A stretch of 64,000 nucleotides of DNA from Denitromonas sp. Lineage in GTDB: Bacteria; Pseudomonadota; Gammaproteobacteria; Burkholderiales; Rhodocyclaceae. The translations under genes and the position numbers were made by a program. The notes under the pieces were generated by a model, which saw nothing but the letters and a program-made list of their open reading frames with translations, searched no databases and was not told the origin of the DNA. The stretch spans positions 3,624,001-3,688,000 of the forward strand of contig NZ_JAUCBR010000004.1 in assembly GCF_034676725.1 (NCBI RefSeq), given 5' to 3'. The stretch's first letter is position 1. Every line of letters begins with the position of its first letter. Positions 1 through 8,593 of this stretch are shown in pieces.

Positions 1-1
1 C

Positions 2-466
2 GAGGGCGGGCTCGATATCGTCTCGCAAGAGGCTGCGTTGCGCCGCTCGGTCAGCCGGCTTGCCGATGCCGGCATTTCGGTGAGCGTGTTCATCGACGCC
101 GATCCGGCCCAGGTCGAAGCGGCGGCGCGCATTGGCGCACAGGTGTGCGAGATCCATACCGGCCCTTACGCGGCCGCGTTTCATCGTGCCGGTCGCGATG
201 CCGAGAGCCCCGCCGTGGTGGCAGAGATCGACAAGATCCGCCGCGCCGGCGAGATGATTCGTGGCGCCGGCATGCGCTTCAACGCCGGCCATGCGCTCAA
301 CTACTACAACGTCCAGCCCGTTGCACGGCTCGCCGGCATCCGCGAACTGCACATCGGCCATGCCATCGTCTCCCGCGCCGTGTTTTCCGGCCTGCGCGAT
401 GCAGTGCGCGAAATGAAACGCCTGATGCGCGAAGCCGCAGCACAAGGTGAGCCGGGCAGGGCATGA
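2..466 (+). CDS. pdxJ: Pyridoxine 5'-phosphate synthase, C-terminal part
   Basis: PdxJ condenses 3-amino-2-oxopropyl phosphate with 1-deoxyxylulose 5-phosphate, the last ring-forming step of DXP-dependent vitamin B6 synthesis in the cytosol. The frame is open from base 2, so the N-terminal part lies outside the window; about 154 residues remain. Visible family motifs are EGGLDIVSQE at the very start, EIHTGPYA, GHALNYYNV and LHIGHAIVSRAVFSGL, the last forming the C-terminal phosphate-binding part of the TIM barrel. The stop overlaps the next start as ATGA, which suggests translational coupling to acpS, the usual neighbour in proteobacteria. Confidence 0.95.
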   Translation, partial: EGGLDIVSQEAALRRSVSRLADAGISVSVFIDADPAQVEAAARIGAQVCEIHTGPYAAAFHRAGRDAESPAVVAEIDKIRRAGEMIRGAGMRFNAGHALNYYNVQPVARLAGIRELHIGHAIVSRAVFSGLRDAVREMKRLMREAAAQGEPGRA

Positions 467-846
467 TCCACGGGATCGGGACCGACATGGTCAGTGTCGA
501 ACGCATCCGCCAGGCATTGGCCCGGCATGGCGACCGCTTTGCCTATCGCATCCTGGCGCCCAGTGAGCGCGCGGCCTACCACGACGCCCCCCAGCCCGAG
601 CGCCTGCTCGCCAAGCGCTTTGCCGCCAAGGAGGCCTTCGGCAAGGCCTACGGCACCGGCGTGGCGGTGCCGGCCACGCTGCACTCGGTGGCCGTCGGCC
701 GTGACCCGCGGGGCAAACCGCACTTTGTCTTCCACGGTGCGATGAGCGACATCGCTGCCCGTGACGGCCTGCGCGCCCATCTGAGCCTCAGCGACGAGCT
801 CGACTATGTGATTGCCTTCGCCATCATCGAAAAGGACCCGGCCTGA
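463..846 (+). CDS. acpS: Holo-[acyl-carrier-protein] synthase
   Basis: AcpS transfers 4'-phosphopantetheine from CoA to the serine of apo-ACP, which fatty acid synthesis needs. The 127-residue length is normal for the family. The N-terminal GIGTDMVSVERI carries the Mg-binding Asp, and RFAAKEAFGKAYGTG carries the Glu/Lys signature of the 4'-phosphopantetheinyl transferase fold. It overlaps pdxJ (ATGA) and nagZ (the TGATG at 844-848), so pdxJ-acpS-nagZ reads as one tightly coupled operon. Confidence 0.96.
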   Translation: MIHGIGTDMVSVERIRQALARHGDRFAYRILAPSERAAYHDAPQPERLLAKRFAAKEAFGKAYGTGVAVPATLHSVAVGRDPRGKPHFVFHGAMSDIAARDGLRAHLSLSDELDYVIAFAIIEKDPA

Positions 847-1889
847 TGCCAATGACGCTGCCCCTGGGGCCGGTGATGCTCGACGTTGCCGGCCATGCCC
901 TGACCGAGGCCGAGCGCCCCCGCTTGTGCCATCCGCTCGTCGGTGGGGTGATCCTGTTTGCGCGCAACTACGCCAATCCGGCCCAACTGGCGGCGCTGAC
1001 CGCCGAGATCCGCGCACTGCGCTCGCCGGCGCTGCTGATCACCGTCGATCACGAAGGCGGGCGTGTGCAACGTTTCCGCACGGGGTTCAGCGCGGTGCCG
1101 GCGATGGGCGTACTGGGCAAGGCCTGGTCGGACGACCCGGCGCGTGGCTGTCAGCTCGCCCGCGATGCCGGCCGCGTGCTGGCCAGCGAGCTGATCGCCC
1201 ACGGGGTGGACCTGAGTTACACCCCGGTGCTCGATCTGGACTACGGTGTCAGCCGGGTCATCGGCGACCGCGCGTTTCATCGCGACCCCGAGGCCACCGT
1301 CATGCTCGCCACCGCGCTCATCGACGGCATGGCCGATGCCGGTATGGGGTGCGTCGGCAAGCATTTTCCCGGCCATGGCTTTGTCGAGGCCGACTCCCAT
1401 GTCGACATGCCGCGCGACCCGCGCGACTTTGACGCCATCTGTGCCGACGACATGCGGCCCTTCCGGACGCTCGCCGGCCGCCTGGCAGGGGTCATGCCGG
1501 CGCATGTGATCTACCCGGCGGTCGATCCGCGCCCGGCCGGCTTCTCGCCGTTCTGGCTGCAGACCGTCTTGCGGGGCCAGCTGGGCTTTGCCGGCGTGAT
1601 CTTCAGCGATGACCTGACCATGGAAGCGGCCACCGAGGCCGGCGATATCGTGGCGCGTGCCGAAGCGGCGCGGGCCGCCGGTTGTGACATGGTGCTGGTG
1701 TGCAATCGCCCGGATCTGGCCGAAACCGTGTTGTCGCGCTGGCATCCCGACGTGCCGGCCACGCTCTCCGATCGTCTGTGCGGTTTGCATGCCCGTCCCG
1801 GTGCCGACCGCGTCGGTGTCGGCAGCCCGGCCTACGCACAGGCCACCGCGCAACTGGCGGCGCTGGCCGAGGCCACGCACCGCGCTTGA
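846..1889 (+). CDS. nagZ: Beta-N-acetylhexosaminidase (peptidoglycan recycling)
   Basis: NagZ is a cytosolic GH3 enzyme that removes GlcNAc from GlcNAc-anhydromuropeptides during cell-wall recycling; in some bacteria this feeds AmpR/AmpC signalling. The 347 residues cover the single TIM-barrel form of the family. The signature GKHFPGHG followed by ADSHVDMP (about residues 170-185) carries the Asp/His acid-base loop, and IFSDDLTMEAA (about residue 255) carries the nucleophile Asp. LITVDHEGGRVQRF is the conserved substrate loop. It starts within the acpS stop codon and ends six bases before uvrC. Confidence 0.96.
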   Translation: MPMTLPLGPVMLDVAGHALTEAERPRLCHPLVGGVILFARNYANPAQLAALTAEIRALRSPALLITVDHEGGRVQRFRTGFSAVPAMGVLGKAWSDDPARGCQLARDAGRVLASELIAHGVDLSYTPVLDLDYGVSRVIGDRAFHRDPEATVMLATALIDGMADAGMGCVGKHFPGHGFVEADSHVDMPRDPRDFDAICADDMRPFRTLAGRLAGVMPAHVIYPAVDPRPAGFSPFWLQTVLRGQLGFAGVIFSDDLTMEAATEAGDIVARAEAARAAGCDMVLVCNRPDLAETVLSRWHPDVPATLSDRLCGLHARPGADRVGVGSPAYAQATAQLAALAEATHRA

Positions 1890-1895
1890 GCGCCG

Positions 1896-3711
1896 ATGCC
1901 GGTGAGCACCTTCGACCATAAAAGCTTCCTGCGCAATGCGCCGTCCGACCCGGGGGTCTACCGGATGATCGGCGAGGGCGACCAGGTGCTGTACGTGGGC
2001 AAGGCCAAGAACCTCAAGAAGCGCTTGTCCTCGTATTTCCGTGGCCAGCTGGCCAGCCCGCGCATTGCCATGATGGTGGCGCAGATCGTGCGCGTGGAAT
2101 TTACCGCGACGCGCTCCGAGGCCGAGGCGCTGATCCTCGAGAACAATCTCATCAAATCGCTCGCGCCGCGCTACAACATCCTGTTTCGCGACGACAAGTC
2201 CTACCCCTACATCACGCTCACAGCGCACGGCTTTCCGCGCCTGGCCTTCCATCGCGGCGGATTCACCAAGGGGGCGCGCTATTTCGGCCCGTTTCCGGGC
2301 AGCGTGTCGGTGCGCGACAGCATTCATCTGCTGCAAAAGGTGTTCAAGCTGCGCACCTGCGAGAACGGCGTGTTCGATCACCGCTCGCGACCGTGCCTGT
2401 TGCATCAGATCCAGCGCTGCACGGCGCCCTGTGTGGGCCTCATCTCAGAGAAGGACTACGCCGCCGACGTCCGCCTCGCCACGCTGTTTCTCGAGGGGCG
2501 CACCTCGGAGGTGATCAGCGGCCTCACCGACGCCATGGCGGCCGCTGCCGAACGCATGGCCTTTGAAGAGGCGGCCGCGCTGCGCGACCAGATCCGGGCC
2601 TTGCAGCAGGTGCTGCACCGGCAATATGTCGACAGCGGCAAGGAAGAGGATGTTCGACGTGCTGTGCGCCGTGCTGCGCGAGGGCGTGGTGTGCGTCAAC
2701 CTGGCGATGATCCGTGGTGGACGCCACCTGGGCGACCGGCCGCAGTTTCCGTTAGTCAGTGGCGAGTGCACGCCGCAGGATGTGCTGCTTGCCTTCATCG
2801 AACAGCACTACGCCATGCTGCCCCTGCCGGGCAAGATCGTCGCTGCCGTCGACAGCGCGGCGGTCAAGACCGTGCTGGAGAGTCTTGGCAAGCAGGCGCC
2901 CGTGGTGGCGCCGCGCCGGCCGATCGAGAAGGGCTGGGTGGAGATGGCCGAGCGCAACGCCACGCTCGCCATCGAGGCCCGGCTGGCGGTGTCCGACCGC
3001 AGCGCTTCCCGGCTGCAGGCGCTGCAGCAGGCGCTGGGGCTCGCCGAGCCGCCGGCGCGCATCGAGTGCTTCGACATCAGCCACACCATGGGCGAGGCGA
3101 CGGTGGCCTCCTGCGTGGTGTGCGAGGGCGGGGCAATGAAGCGCAGCGAGTATCGGCGCTACAACATCACCGACATCACGCCGGGTGACGACTATGCGGC
3201 CATGCGCCAGGTGCTGTCGCGCCGGTATGAAAAAGTGGTGTCCGGCGACGGGGTGCGGCCCGATCTGGTACTCATCGATGGCGGCCGCGGGCAGTTGTCG
3301 ATGGCCCTCGATGTTTTCGCCGAGCTGGGTCTGGCGGCCTTGCCCGCCGTCGGTGTGGCCAAGGGGGAGGGGCGCAAGCCGGGCCTGGAATCGCTGATCT
3401 TTGGCGATGGACGTGCCCCGATGCACCTGTCACCCGAATCGGCCGCGCTGCACTTGGTGCAGGAAATCCGCGACGAGGCGCATCGCTTCGCCATCAGCGG
3501 TCATCGCGCCAAGCGTGGCAAGGCCCGTGTCGGTTCCAAGCTCGAACGGATCGCCGGGGTTGGCCCAACGCGCCGGCGTGCACTGCTGGCGACCTTCGGG
3601 GGCCTCGACGGCGTGCGTGGCGCCACGGTGGATGATCTGTGCCGGGTCGATGGTATCAGCCGAACCCTCGCCGAACTGATCCACGCCGAACTGGCCAGCG
3701 GCGATTCGTGA
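1896..3711 (+). pseudogene. uvrC: Excinuclease ABC subunit C with an apparent one-base frameshift
   Basis: UvrC makes both incisions in nucleotide excision repair after loading by UvrA/UvrB. The first part (1896 to about 2652) encodes the GIY-YIG nuclease (GVYRMIGEGDQVLYVGKAK), a Cys-rich segment and the UVR motif (FEEAAALRDQIRALQQ). The reading then moves by one base. The rest (about 2655-3711) encodes the RNase H-like endonuclease half (IECFDISHTMGEA, VLIDGGRGQ) and the C-terminal helix-hairpin-helix pair (LERIAGVGPTRRRALL). The break is at GGATGTTCGACG, 2649-2660. Removing one T of 2653-2654 restores the expected EEDVDVLCAV and gives a 604-residue protein, close to the usual 610. Both halves are otherwise intact, so this is either a very recent mutation or a sequencing/assembly error. 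Confidence 0.93.
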
Positions 3712-3793
3712 CAAGCCTTGCCGCCAGCGGCTACACTTCGCGCCAGTACGCCCGGTTGGCCCCGACCGGCGGAGCGATTACACCCACTGACTC

Positions 3794-4369
3794 ATGCCAC
3801 TGAATATTCCCAATACGCTGACCTGGGCCCGGATCATCATGATCCCGGTATTTGTCGGCGTCTATTACCTGCCCGATGGCATGATGACCCTGCCCGAGCG
3901 CAACCTGGCCGCAACCCTGGTGTTTGGCGTCGCCGCCGTGACCGACTGGTTTGACGGCTATCTCGCCCGCAGCCTCGGGCAGACGTCGGCCTTCGGCGCG
4001 TTTCTCGATCCGGTCGCCGACAAGCTGATGGTGGCCGCCGCGCTGATCATGCTGGTACAACTGGGCCGCACCGACGCGATGATCGCGGTGGTGATCATCG
4101 GCCGCGAAATCACCATTTCGGCGCTGCGCGAGTGGATGGCACGGGTGGGGCGTTCGGCCAGTGTTGCGGTCGCTTTCGTGGGTAAATTAAAAACTGCCGC
4201 ACAGATGGTTGCAATCCCGTTACTTCTGTATAATGCGCCGCTTCTTTCAGTGCAATCGCAGTGGATCGGCACCATTTTGATCTACATTGCGGCGGTGCTG
4301 ACACTGTGGTCGATGGGCTATTATTTGTACCGAGCCATGCCCATGTTGCGGGACAGTGAAAAAGGCTGA
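3794..4369 (+). CDS. pgsA: CDP-diacylglycerol--glycerol-3-phosphate 3-phosphatidyltransferase
   Basis: PgsA makes phosphatidylglycerol phosphate, the committed step to phosphatidylglycerol and cardiolipin, in the inner membrane. The 191-residue protein has several hydrophobic helices and the full CDP-alcohol phosphotransferase signature: Asp51, Asp54-Gly55, Ala58-Arg59, Gly68, Asp72 and Asp76 (DWFDGYLARS, then GAFLDPVAD). The order uvrC-pgsA is common in proteobacteria. The 82 bases after uvrC hold no other gene. It ends 8 bases before the tRNA promoter. Confidence 0.96.
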   Translation: MPLNIPNTLTWARIIMIPVFVGVYYLPDGMMTLPERNLAATLVFGVAAVTDWFDGYLARSLGQTSAFGAFLDPVADKLMVAAALIMLVQLGRTDAMIAVVIIGREITISALREWMARVGRSASVAVAFVGKLKTAAQMVAIPLLLYNAPLLSVQSQWIGTILIYIAAVLTLWSMGYYLYRAMPMLRDSEKG

Positions 4370-4376
4370 AAACGCC

Positions 4377-4404
4377 TTGACAGAAGAAAATGACTGCCTA
4401 TAAT
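4377..4404 (+). promoter_or_regulatory. Consensus sigma70 promoter of the tRNA Gly-Cys-Gly cluster
   Basis: TTGACA at 4377-4382 and TATAAT at 4399-4404 are separated by 16 bases, a perfect match to both sigma70 hexamers. The expected start lies near 4411, seven bases before the first mature tRNA base at 4418. This fits a strong stable-RNA promoter. Confidence 0.9.
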
Positions 4405-4417
4405 GGCGGTCTGTTTT

Positions 4418-4493
4418 GCGGGAATAGCTCAGTTGGTAGAGCGCAACCTTGCCAAGGTTGAGGTCGCGAGTTCGAGCCTCGTTTCCCGCTCCA
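4418..4493 (+). tRNA. tRNA-Gly(GCC), copy 1
   Basis: The 76-nt cloverleaf includes an encoded CCA. The acceptor arm GCGGGAA pairs with TTCCCGC. The anticodon loop TTGCCAA carries GCC at 4451-4453, and the T arm has GTTCGAGCC. It is the first of three tRNAs behind a consensus promoter and is identical to the copy at 4659. Confidence 0.98.
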
Positions 4494-4500
4494 GTATTCT

Positions 4501-4525
4501 GGGGAAAGCACCGCTTTCCCCTTTT
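4501..4525 (+). terminator. Hairpin with short T-run between tRNA-Gly and tRNA-Cys
   Basis: GGGGAAAGC (4501-4509) pairs with GCTTTCCCC (4513-4521) over a 3-nt loop and is followed by TTTT. It could be a partial terminator or an RNA-processing hairpin, because two more tRNAs follow without an obvious new promoter. Confidence 0.5.
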
Positions 4526-4574
4526 CACTCCCGAGAAATCGGACGGTGAATGACCGACCTGGCAGTCGGTCAGT

Positions 4575-4648
4575 GGCGCGGTAGCAAAGCGGTTATGCAG
4601 GGGACTGCAAATCCCTCCAGGGCGGTTCGACTCCGCCCCGCGCCTCCA
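4575..4648 (+). tRNA. tRNA-Cys(GCA)
   Basis: The 74-nt cloverleaf has acceptor GGCGCGG paired with CCGCGCC, discriminator U73 (an identity element of tRNA-Cys) and an encoded CCA. The anticodon GCA lies at 4607-4609 in the loop between AGGGA-type stem halves. It sits between the two identical tRNA-Gly genes. Confidence 0.98.
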
Positions 4649-4658
4649 GGAAAGTATT

Positions 4659-4734
4659 GCGGGAATAGCTCAGTTGGTAGAGCGCAACCTTGCCAAGGTT
4701 GAGGTCGCGAGTTCGAGCCTCGTTTCCCGCTCCA
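4659..4734 (+). tRNA. tRNA-Gly(GCC), copy 2
   Basis: The sequence is identical to the gene at 4418-4493, with anticodon GCC at 4692-4694 and an encoded CCA. The Gly-Cys-Gly order with two identical Gly genes suggests a local duplication. Confidence 0.98.
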
Positions 4735-4742
4735 AAAACACG

Positions 4743-4777
4743 AAGGGGAAGCCATCTGGCTTCCCCTTCTGTTTTTC
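4743..4777 (+). terminator. Rho-independent terminator of the tRNA cluster
   Basis: AAGGGGAAGCC (4743-4753) pairs with GGCTTCCCCTT (4758-4768) over the loop ATCT, followed by CTGTTTTT. An 11-bp GC-rich stem with a T-run is a standard intrinsic terminator. It separates the tRNA operon from the next gene. Confidence 0.85.
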
Positions 4778-4828
4778 CATGCCGCCATGGCGACGCTATC
4801 ATGGACCTGTGTTTGCCGGATGGCTGCC

Positions 4829-6025
4829 ATGACCTTCGCCCGCTTCCTCGATCTGCCTGACACCGTCGCTCCGGACTACCAGGGCGGCAGCCTGTTCAAT
4901 CTCATGGCCTCGCTGCGCGATCGTTTTGGCGATCATCGGGCGGCATCCATGCGCTTGCGCGATCATTCTCGGTTGGGGCTGGAATCGGCCCGGATCGTTG
5001 TGCTGTTGGTGATCGACGGGCTCGGCGCGCAGGACCTGGCCACGCGGGGGGCGGGCAGTTTCCTTGCCCGCCATCAGGCGGGCACGCTGACCACGGTGTT
5101 TCCGGCGACCACCGCCAGTGCGGTCACCACCACGCTTACCGGCATTGCGCCCGCCGAGCATGGGCTGACCGGCTGGTATATCCGCGATGACCGCTTCGGT
5201 GGCGTGCTGGCGCCGCTGCCCATGGTGCGCCGCGACCGCCAGCCGATGACCGGTTGGTGGCGCATCCCGCGCCTGTTTCCGTATCCCAGCCTGTTTCAAC
5301 GACTCGATACGCGGAGTGTGATGGTTGCGCCGGAGTCCATTCTCGGCTCACCGTTCAATATGCGCCATTCGCGCGGCGTGGCACGGCGCTACGGCTATCA
5401 GGATCTGGCGGGGCTGGAGACGCAGCTGGTGCAGGCCGTGGCCGATCTGGGCTCGCTGGAGGGCTTTGTGTATGCCTATCACGCCGACTACGATGCGCTT
5501 GCGCACCAGGCCGGCATTGGCTCGGCGGCCTGTGATGCCCACTTCCTGGCAATCGATGCCATGGTCGCGCGGGTGAGCGCCCAGCTCGCGGATAGCGGCG
5601 CGCTGCTGCTGGTGACGGCCGACCATGGCTTCATCGATTCGCCGCCCGAGCGCCAGAGCGATATCGCCAGCGAAGGGGGCTTGCAAGGCTATCTGGACGG
5701 CCCGCTATGGGGCGAACGGCGGGTGGCCTATTGTCGCGTCAGACCGGCCCGCCGGGCGCAGTTCGAGGTCGAGGCCATGGCCCGCCTCGGCGACCGCTTC
5801 CATGTCGTGCCCAGTGCACGCCTGATCGACGCCGGTGCCTTCGGCCCCGCAACGAAGCCCTCACGCAGGCTGCGCGAGCGGATTGGTGATTTTGCGCTGA
5901 TCGGGCGGGAGAACTGGACGCTCTACGACTGGCTGCCGCAGGAGCGGCGCTATCCGATGCTTGGCGTTCATGCCGGGGTGTCGGCGGCCGAGATGCTGAT
6001 TCCGCTGGTCTCGGTGCCCTGTTAG
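4829..6025 (+). CDS. Alkaline-phosphatase-superfamily phosphodiesterase / nucleotide pyrophosphatase
   Basis: The protein has about 398 residues and belongs to the type I phosphodiesterase/nucleotide pyrophosphatase family. LLVIDGLGAQDL gives the first metal-binding Asp, and FPATTASAVTTTLTG carries the nucleophile Thr typical of NPP-type enzymes. Later YHADYDALAHQAG and LLVTADHGFID supply the other metal Asp/His residues. No signal peptide is evident, so a cytosolic site is likely. Upstream in-frame starts exist at 4787 and 4820; I prefer 4829 (MTFARFLD) because the earlier ones lie just behind the tRNA terminator. The substrate is not known. Confidence 0.8.
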   Translation: MTFARFLDLPDTVAPDYQGGSLFNLMASLRDRFGDHRAASMRLRDHSRLGLESARIVVLLVIDGLGAQDLATRGAGSFLARHQAGTLTTVFPATTASAVTTTLTGIAPAEHGLTGWYIRDDRFGGVLAPLPMVRRDRQPMTGWWRIPRLFPYPSLFQRLDTRSVMVAPESILGSPFNMRHSRGVARRYGYQDLAGLETQLVQAVADLGSLEGFVYAYHADYDALAHQAGIGSAACDAHFLAIDAMVARVSAQLADSGALLLVTADHGFIDSPPERQSDIASEGGLQGYLDGPLWGERRVAYCRVRPARRAQFEVEAMARLGDRFHVVPSARLIDAGAFGPATKPSRRLRERIGDFALIGRENWTLYDWLPQERRYPMLGVHAGVSAAEMLIPLVSVPC

Positions 6026-6072
6026 AGCGTATTCGCCGTCGCCACATCGTGCCTGGGCGTCAGCCGTGGTGC

Positions 6073-6492
6073 TTAGTGCAGGTCTTCCTTGGCCGGGGGC
6101 ACGGGTAGCACGCCGATGCCCTCGTCGAGCAGCTCGGCGACGTCATCGAGCGATGCATGGCCGCGAATGCTCCGCTCAGGGGCTTCGCCATGATGAATGC
6201 GGCGCACTTCGGTGGGGAAGGCCTTGCCCACATCCTCGGCCTGCTGTGCCAGTTGGCGCAGTTTCGCCTGCGCCAGCGCGGCCGCATCGCCGGTGCGCGC
6301 CGGCGCCTTGCTTGAGGGTGCGGCGTGGCTGGTGCGCACATAGGGGGCGCTGGGCAGGCGCTGAATGTCGGTGCTGGCGCAATGCGGGCAGCCGACCAGT
6401 GCGTTGGCCAGTTGCGCGTCAAATGCAGCAGACGAGGCGAACCAGCCCTCGAAGTCGTGGCCGTTGCCGCAACGCAGATTGAGGACGATCAC
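6073..6492 (-). CDS. DUF1178 family protein (zinc-ribbon-like)
   Basis: A conserved proteobacterial protein of unknown function, about 139 residues. The N-terminal LRCGNGHDFEGWF and the later VGCPHC supply paired Cys/His positions that look like a small zinc-binding site; the middle is Ala-rich. I place the start at the GTG at 6492 (VIVLNLRCGNGH), because longer frames would run into tRNA-Leu at 6520. It converges with the phosphodiesterase gene across a 47-base gap. Confidence 0.8.
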   Translation of the reverse strand: MIVLNLRCGNGHDFEGWFASSAAFDAQLANALVGCPHCASTDIQRLPSAPYVRTSHAAPSSKAPARTGDAAALAQAKLRQLAQQAEDVGKAFPTEVRRIHHGEAPERSIRGHASLDDVAELLDEGIGVLPVPPAKEDLH

Positions 6493-6519
6493 GCGATTGA
6501 TTCTTGCAGTGACAAGCGA

Positions 6520-6605
6520 TGGTGCCCGGAGCGGGAATCGAACCCGCACGGCCGAAGGCCGAGGGATTTTAAGTCCCTTGTGTCTACCAATTTCACCATC
6601 CGGGC
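6520..6605 (-). tRNA. tRNA-Leu(TAA)
   Basis: The 86-nt class II tRNA has a long variable arm (CGGCCTTCGGCCG type), acceptor GCCCGGA paired with TCCGGGC, and an encoded CCA. The anticodon loop CTTAAAA holds TAA at 6569-6571. It lies between minE and the DUF1178 gene on the same strand. Confidence 0.98.
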
Positions 6606-6621
6606 ATCAGGTGCGCCGTGC

Positions 6622-6882
6622 TCAGTGCTCCTGCTCGGGCAGGACGATGTTGACCTCGAGCACTTCGTAGTTGTCCTGACGCTCCAGTTGCACCTTGATG
6701 TCGTCGGGATTGACCTTGACGTACTTGGAGATCACGGCGATGAGGTCTTTTTGCAGATCCGGCAGGAAGTCCGGCGAGCCGTCGCGGGTGCCGTGCTCAC
6801 GGGCGATGATCAGTTGCAGGCGTTCCTTGGCCAGGGAGGCGGTCTTCGGCTTGCTGCCGAACAGCATGCTGAGCAGGGACAT
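6622..6882 (-). CDS. minE: Cell division topological specificity factor MinE
   Basis: MinE drives Min oscillation by binding membrane-bound MinD and stimulating its ATPase, which restricts MinC inhibition to the poles. The 86 residues match the family. The N-terminal part includes LFGSKPKTASLAKERLQLII, an amphipathic anti-MinCD helix region. The C-terminal dimerisation part has VKVNPDDIKVQLERQDNYE. It starts one base after minD ends. Confidence 0.96.
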   Translation of the reverse strand: MSLLSMLFGSKPKTASLAKERLQLIIAREHGTRDGSPDFLPDLQKDLIAVISKYVKVNPDDIKVQLERQDNYEVLEVNIVLPEQEH

Positions 6883-6883
6883 G

Positions 6884-7699
6884 TCACTTCCCTCCGAACA
6901 GGCGCTTCATCAAGCCTGGCTTTTCGTAAGTCGTGTAACGCATCGGGCGTTCTTCGCCGAGGAAGCGCGCAACAACGTCGAGATAGGCTTCGGACACATC
7001 GGTGCCCTTGAGGTGCACCGCCGGCGAGCCCTGGTTGGAGGCGTGGAGGACGGCTTCGGATTCGGGGATGACACCGATCAGCTCGACGCGCAGCAGTTCC
7101 TGCACGTCCTTGTACGAGAGCATTTCGCCGTCTTCGACGCGCTTGGCGGAGTAGCGGGTGATCAGCAGGTGTTCCTTGACGGCTTCCTGGCCGTCCTTGG
7201 CGCGCTGCGACTTGGACTGCAGGATGCCGAGGATGCGGTCGGAGTCGCGCACCGACGAGACTTCGGGGTTGGTGACGATGATCGCCTCGTCGGCAAAGGT
7301 CAGCGCCATCACGGCGCCGCGCTCGATGCCGGCGGGGGAGTCGCAGACCACATAGTCGAAGCCCATGTGCTCGAGTTCCTTGAGCACGGCCTTGACGCCT
7401 TCTTCGGTCAGCGCGTCCTTGTCGCGGGTTTGCGAGGCGGGCAGGATGAACAGGTTTTCGCAGTGCTTGTCCTTGATCAGCGCCTGGTTCAGCTTGGCTT
7501 CGCCATTGACCACGTTGATCAGGTCGTACACCACGCGGCGTTCGCAGCCCATGATCAGGTCGAGGTTGCGCAGGCCGACGTCAAAGTCGATCACGGCCGT
7601 TTTGAATCCGCGCAGGGCCAGGCCCGAGGCGAACGCTGCGCTGGTGGTCGTCTTGCCGACGCCGCCCTTGCCTGACGTTACTACGATAGTTCGAGTCAC
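6884..7699 (-). CDS. minD: Septum site-determining ATPase MinD
   Basis: MinD is a ParA/MinD-type ATPase that binds the membrane with ATP and recruits MinC and MinE. The deviant Walker A motif is KGGVGKTTTSAA at residues 10-21; VIDFDVGLRNLD and VVCDSPAGIE follow as switch and Walker B-like regions. The C-terminal EKPGLMKRLFGGK is the amphipathic membrane-targeting helix. At 271 residues it is full length. It lies between minC (27-base gap) and minE. Confidence 0.97.
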   Translation of the reverse strand: MTRTIVVTSGKGGVGKTTTSAAFASGLALRGFKTAVIDFDVGLRNLDLIMGCERRVVYDLINVVNGEAKLNQALIKDKHCENLFILPASQTRDKDALTEEGVKAVLKELEHMGFDYVVCDSPAGIERGAVMALTFADEAIIVTNPEVSSVRDSDRILGILQSKSQRAKDGQEAVKEHLLITRYSAKRVEDGEMLSYKDVQELLRVELIGVIPESEAVLHASNQGSPAVHLKGTDVSEAYLDVVARFLGEERPMRYTTYEKPGLMKRLFGGK

Positions 7700-7726
7700 G
7701 ATGCTTCCTTCCTGTGAGTGCCGTGC

Positions 7727-8506
7727 TTATTGGGTTTGCAGCGGCGCAATCGTCAATGTCTGGTGGTCGCCTTCGCCCTTGAGCCAGGCCTGGGCGGTCT
7801 TGCCGGCCACGGCCTCGGGGATGCCTTTTTCGAAGGTGCGGTAGACCCCGGCGATGGAGACCAGTTCGGGGCCGAAATTGGTGCTGAAGACGCGCGCCCG
7901 TGCGTTGCCCTGGGCGCCGGCCAGCGCACGGCCGCGTAGCGGGCCGTAGCAGTGGATGCTGCCGTCGGCGATGACTTCGGCGCCATGGCTGACGCCGGCG
8001 AGCAGCACCAGGTCGCCGCCGCGGGCATAGGCCTGCTGGCCGGAGCGCAGCGGGCGATCGATGATCAGCGTTGGCTCGGCGGTGGCGATGGCCGCCGGCG
8101 CGGGGGCCTCGACGACAGGCGCTGGTGCCGGCGCCGGGGCAGCGGCCGCAGCCGGAGCCTCGGGGGCCATTGCAGCGGCGTTGTCGGCGTCGAGCACGGC
8201 CAGGCCGATCTTGCGCGCGCCGTCGATGAAGGCGTCGGGCAGGTTGCTGACCGCCACCGGTTGCAGGCGGTAGCGCCGCAGCAGGCTGGCGAGACCCGGC
8301 CAGTCGATGCGTTCGGGCATCTGCGCCAGTTCGGCGAAGTCGAGAATGGTCGCTTCGCGGTTGAAGAAGTCGGGCATGCCGCCGAGCAGGGTGTGCATGG
8401 CGTCGGCGAGGCGCATCGGGTCGGTGTCGCGCAGGCGCGCGGTCATGACGCCCAGTGTTGCGCCCCGGAATTCGATGGGTTTGGTGGATGCGGAAGCTGG
8501 GTGCAT
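7727..8506 (-). CDS. minC: Septum formation inhibitor MinC
   Basis: MinC blocks FtsZ ring formation away from midcell. The N-terminal FtsZ-interacting domain covers roughly residues 1-100 (STKPIEFRGATLGVMTARL). A Pro/Ala-rich linker follows, then the C-terminal beta-helix (RPLRSGQQAYARGGDLVLL, GSIHCYGPLRGRALAG) that dimerises and binds MinD. I take ATG at 8506 as start; a TTG at 8527 in the same frame is possible. It heads the minCDE operon, separated from hslO by a hairpin. Confidence 0.95.
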   Translation of the reverse strand: MHPASASTKPIEFRGATLGVMTARLRDTDPMRLADAMHTLLGGMPDFFNREATILDFAELAQMPERIDWPGLASLLRRYRLQPVAVSNLPDAFIDGARKIGLAVLDADNAAAMAPEAPAAAAAPAPAPAPVVEAPAPAAIATAEPTLIIDRPLRSGQQAYARGGDLVLLAGVSHGAEVIADGSIHCYGPLRGRALAGAQGNARARVFSTNFGPELVSIAGVYRTFEKGIPEAVAGKTAQAWLKGEGDHQTLTIAPLQTQ

Positions 8507-8556
8507 GCGGGGCCGATGAGCTGTCAAATCCTGCGAGTTTACTGGCCGTTGGGGTT

Positions 8557-8587
8557 GGCGGCAAGATTCCAGCGGAATCTTGCCGCC
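8557..8587 (-). terminator. Strong hairpin between hslO and minC
   Basis: GGCGGCAAGATTCC (8557-8570) and GGAATCTTGCCGCC (8574-8587) form a perfect 14-bp stem with a 3-nt loop. It begins six bases past the hslO stop in the direction of transcription. There is no T-run, so it could be a Rho-assisted or 3'-stabilising structure rather than a classical terminator. Confidence 0.55.
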
Positions 8588-8593
8588 GGTCGG

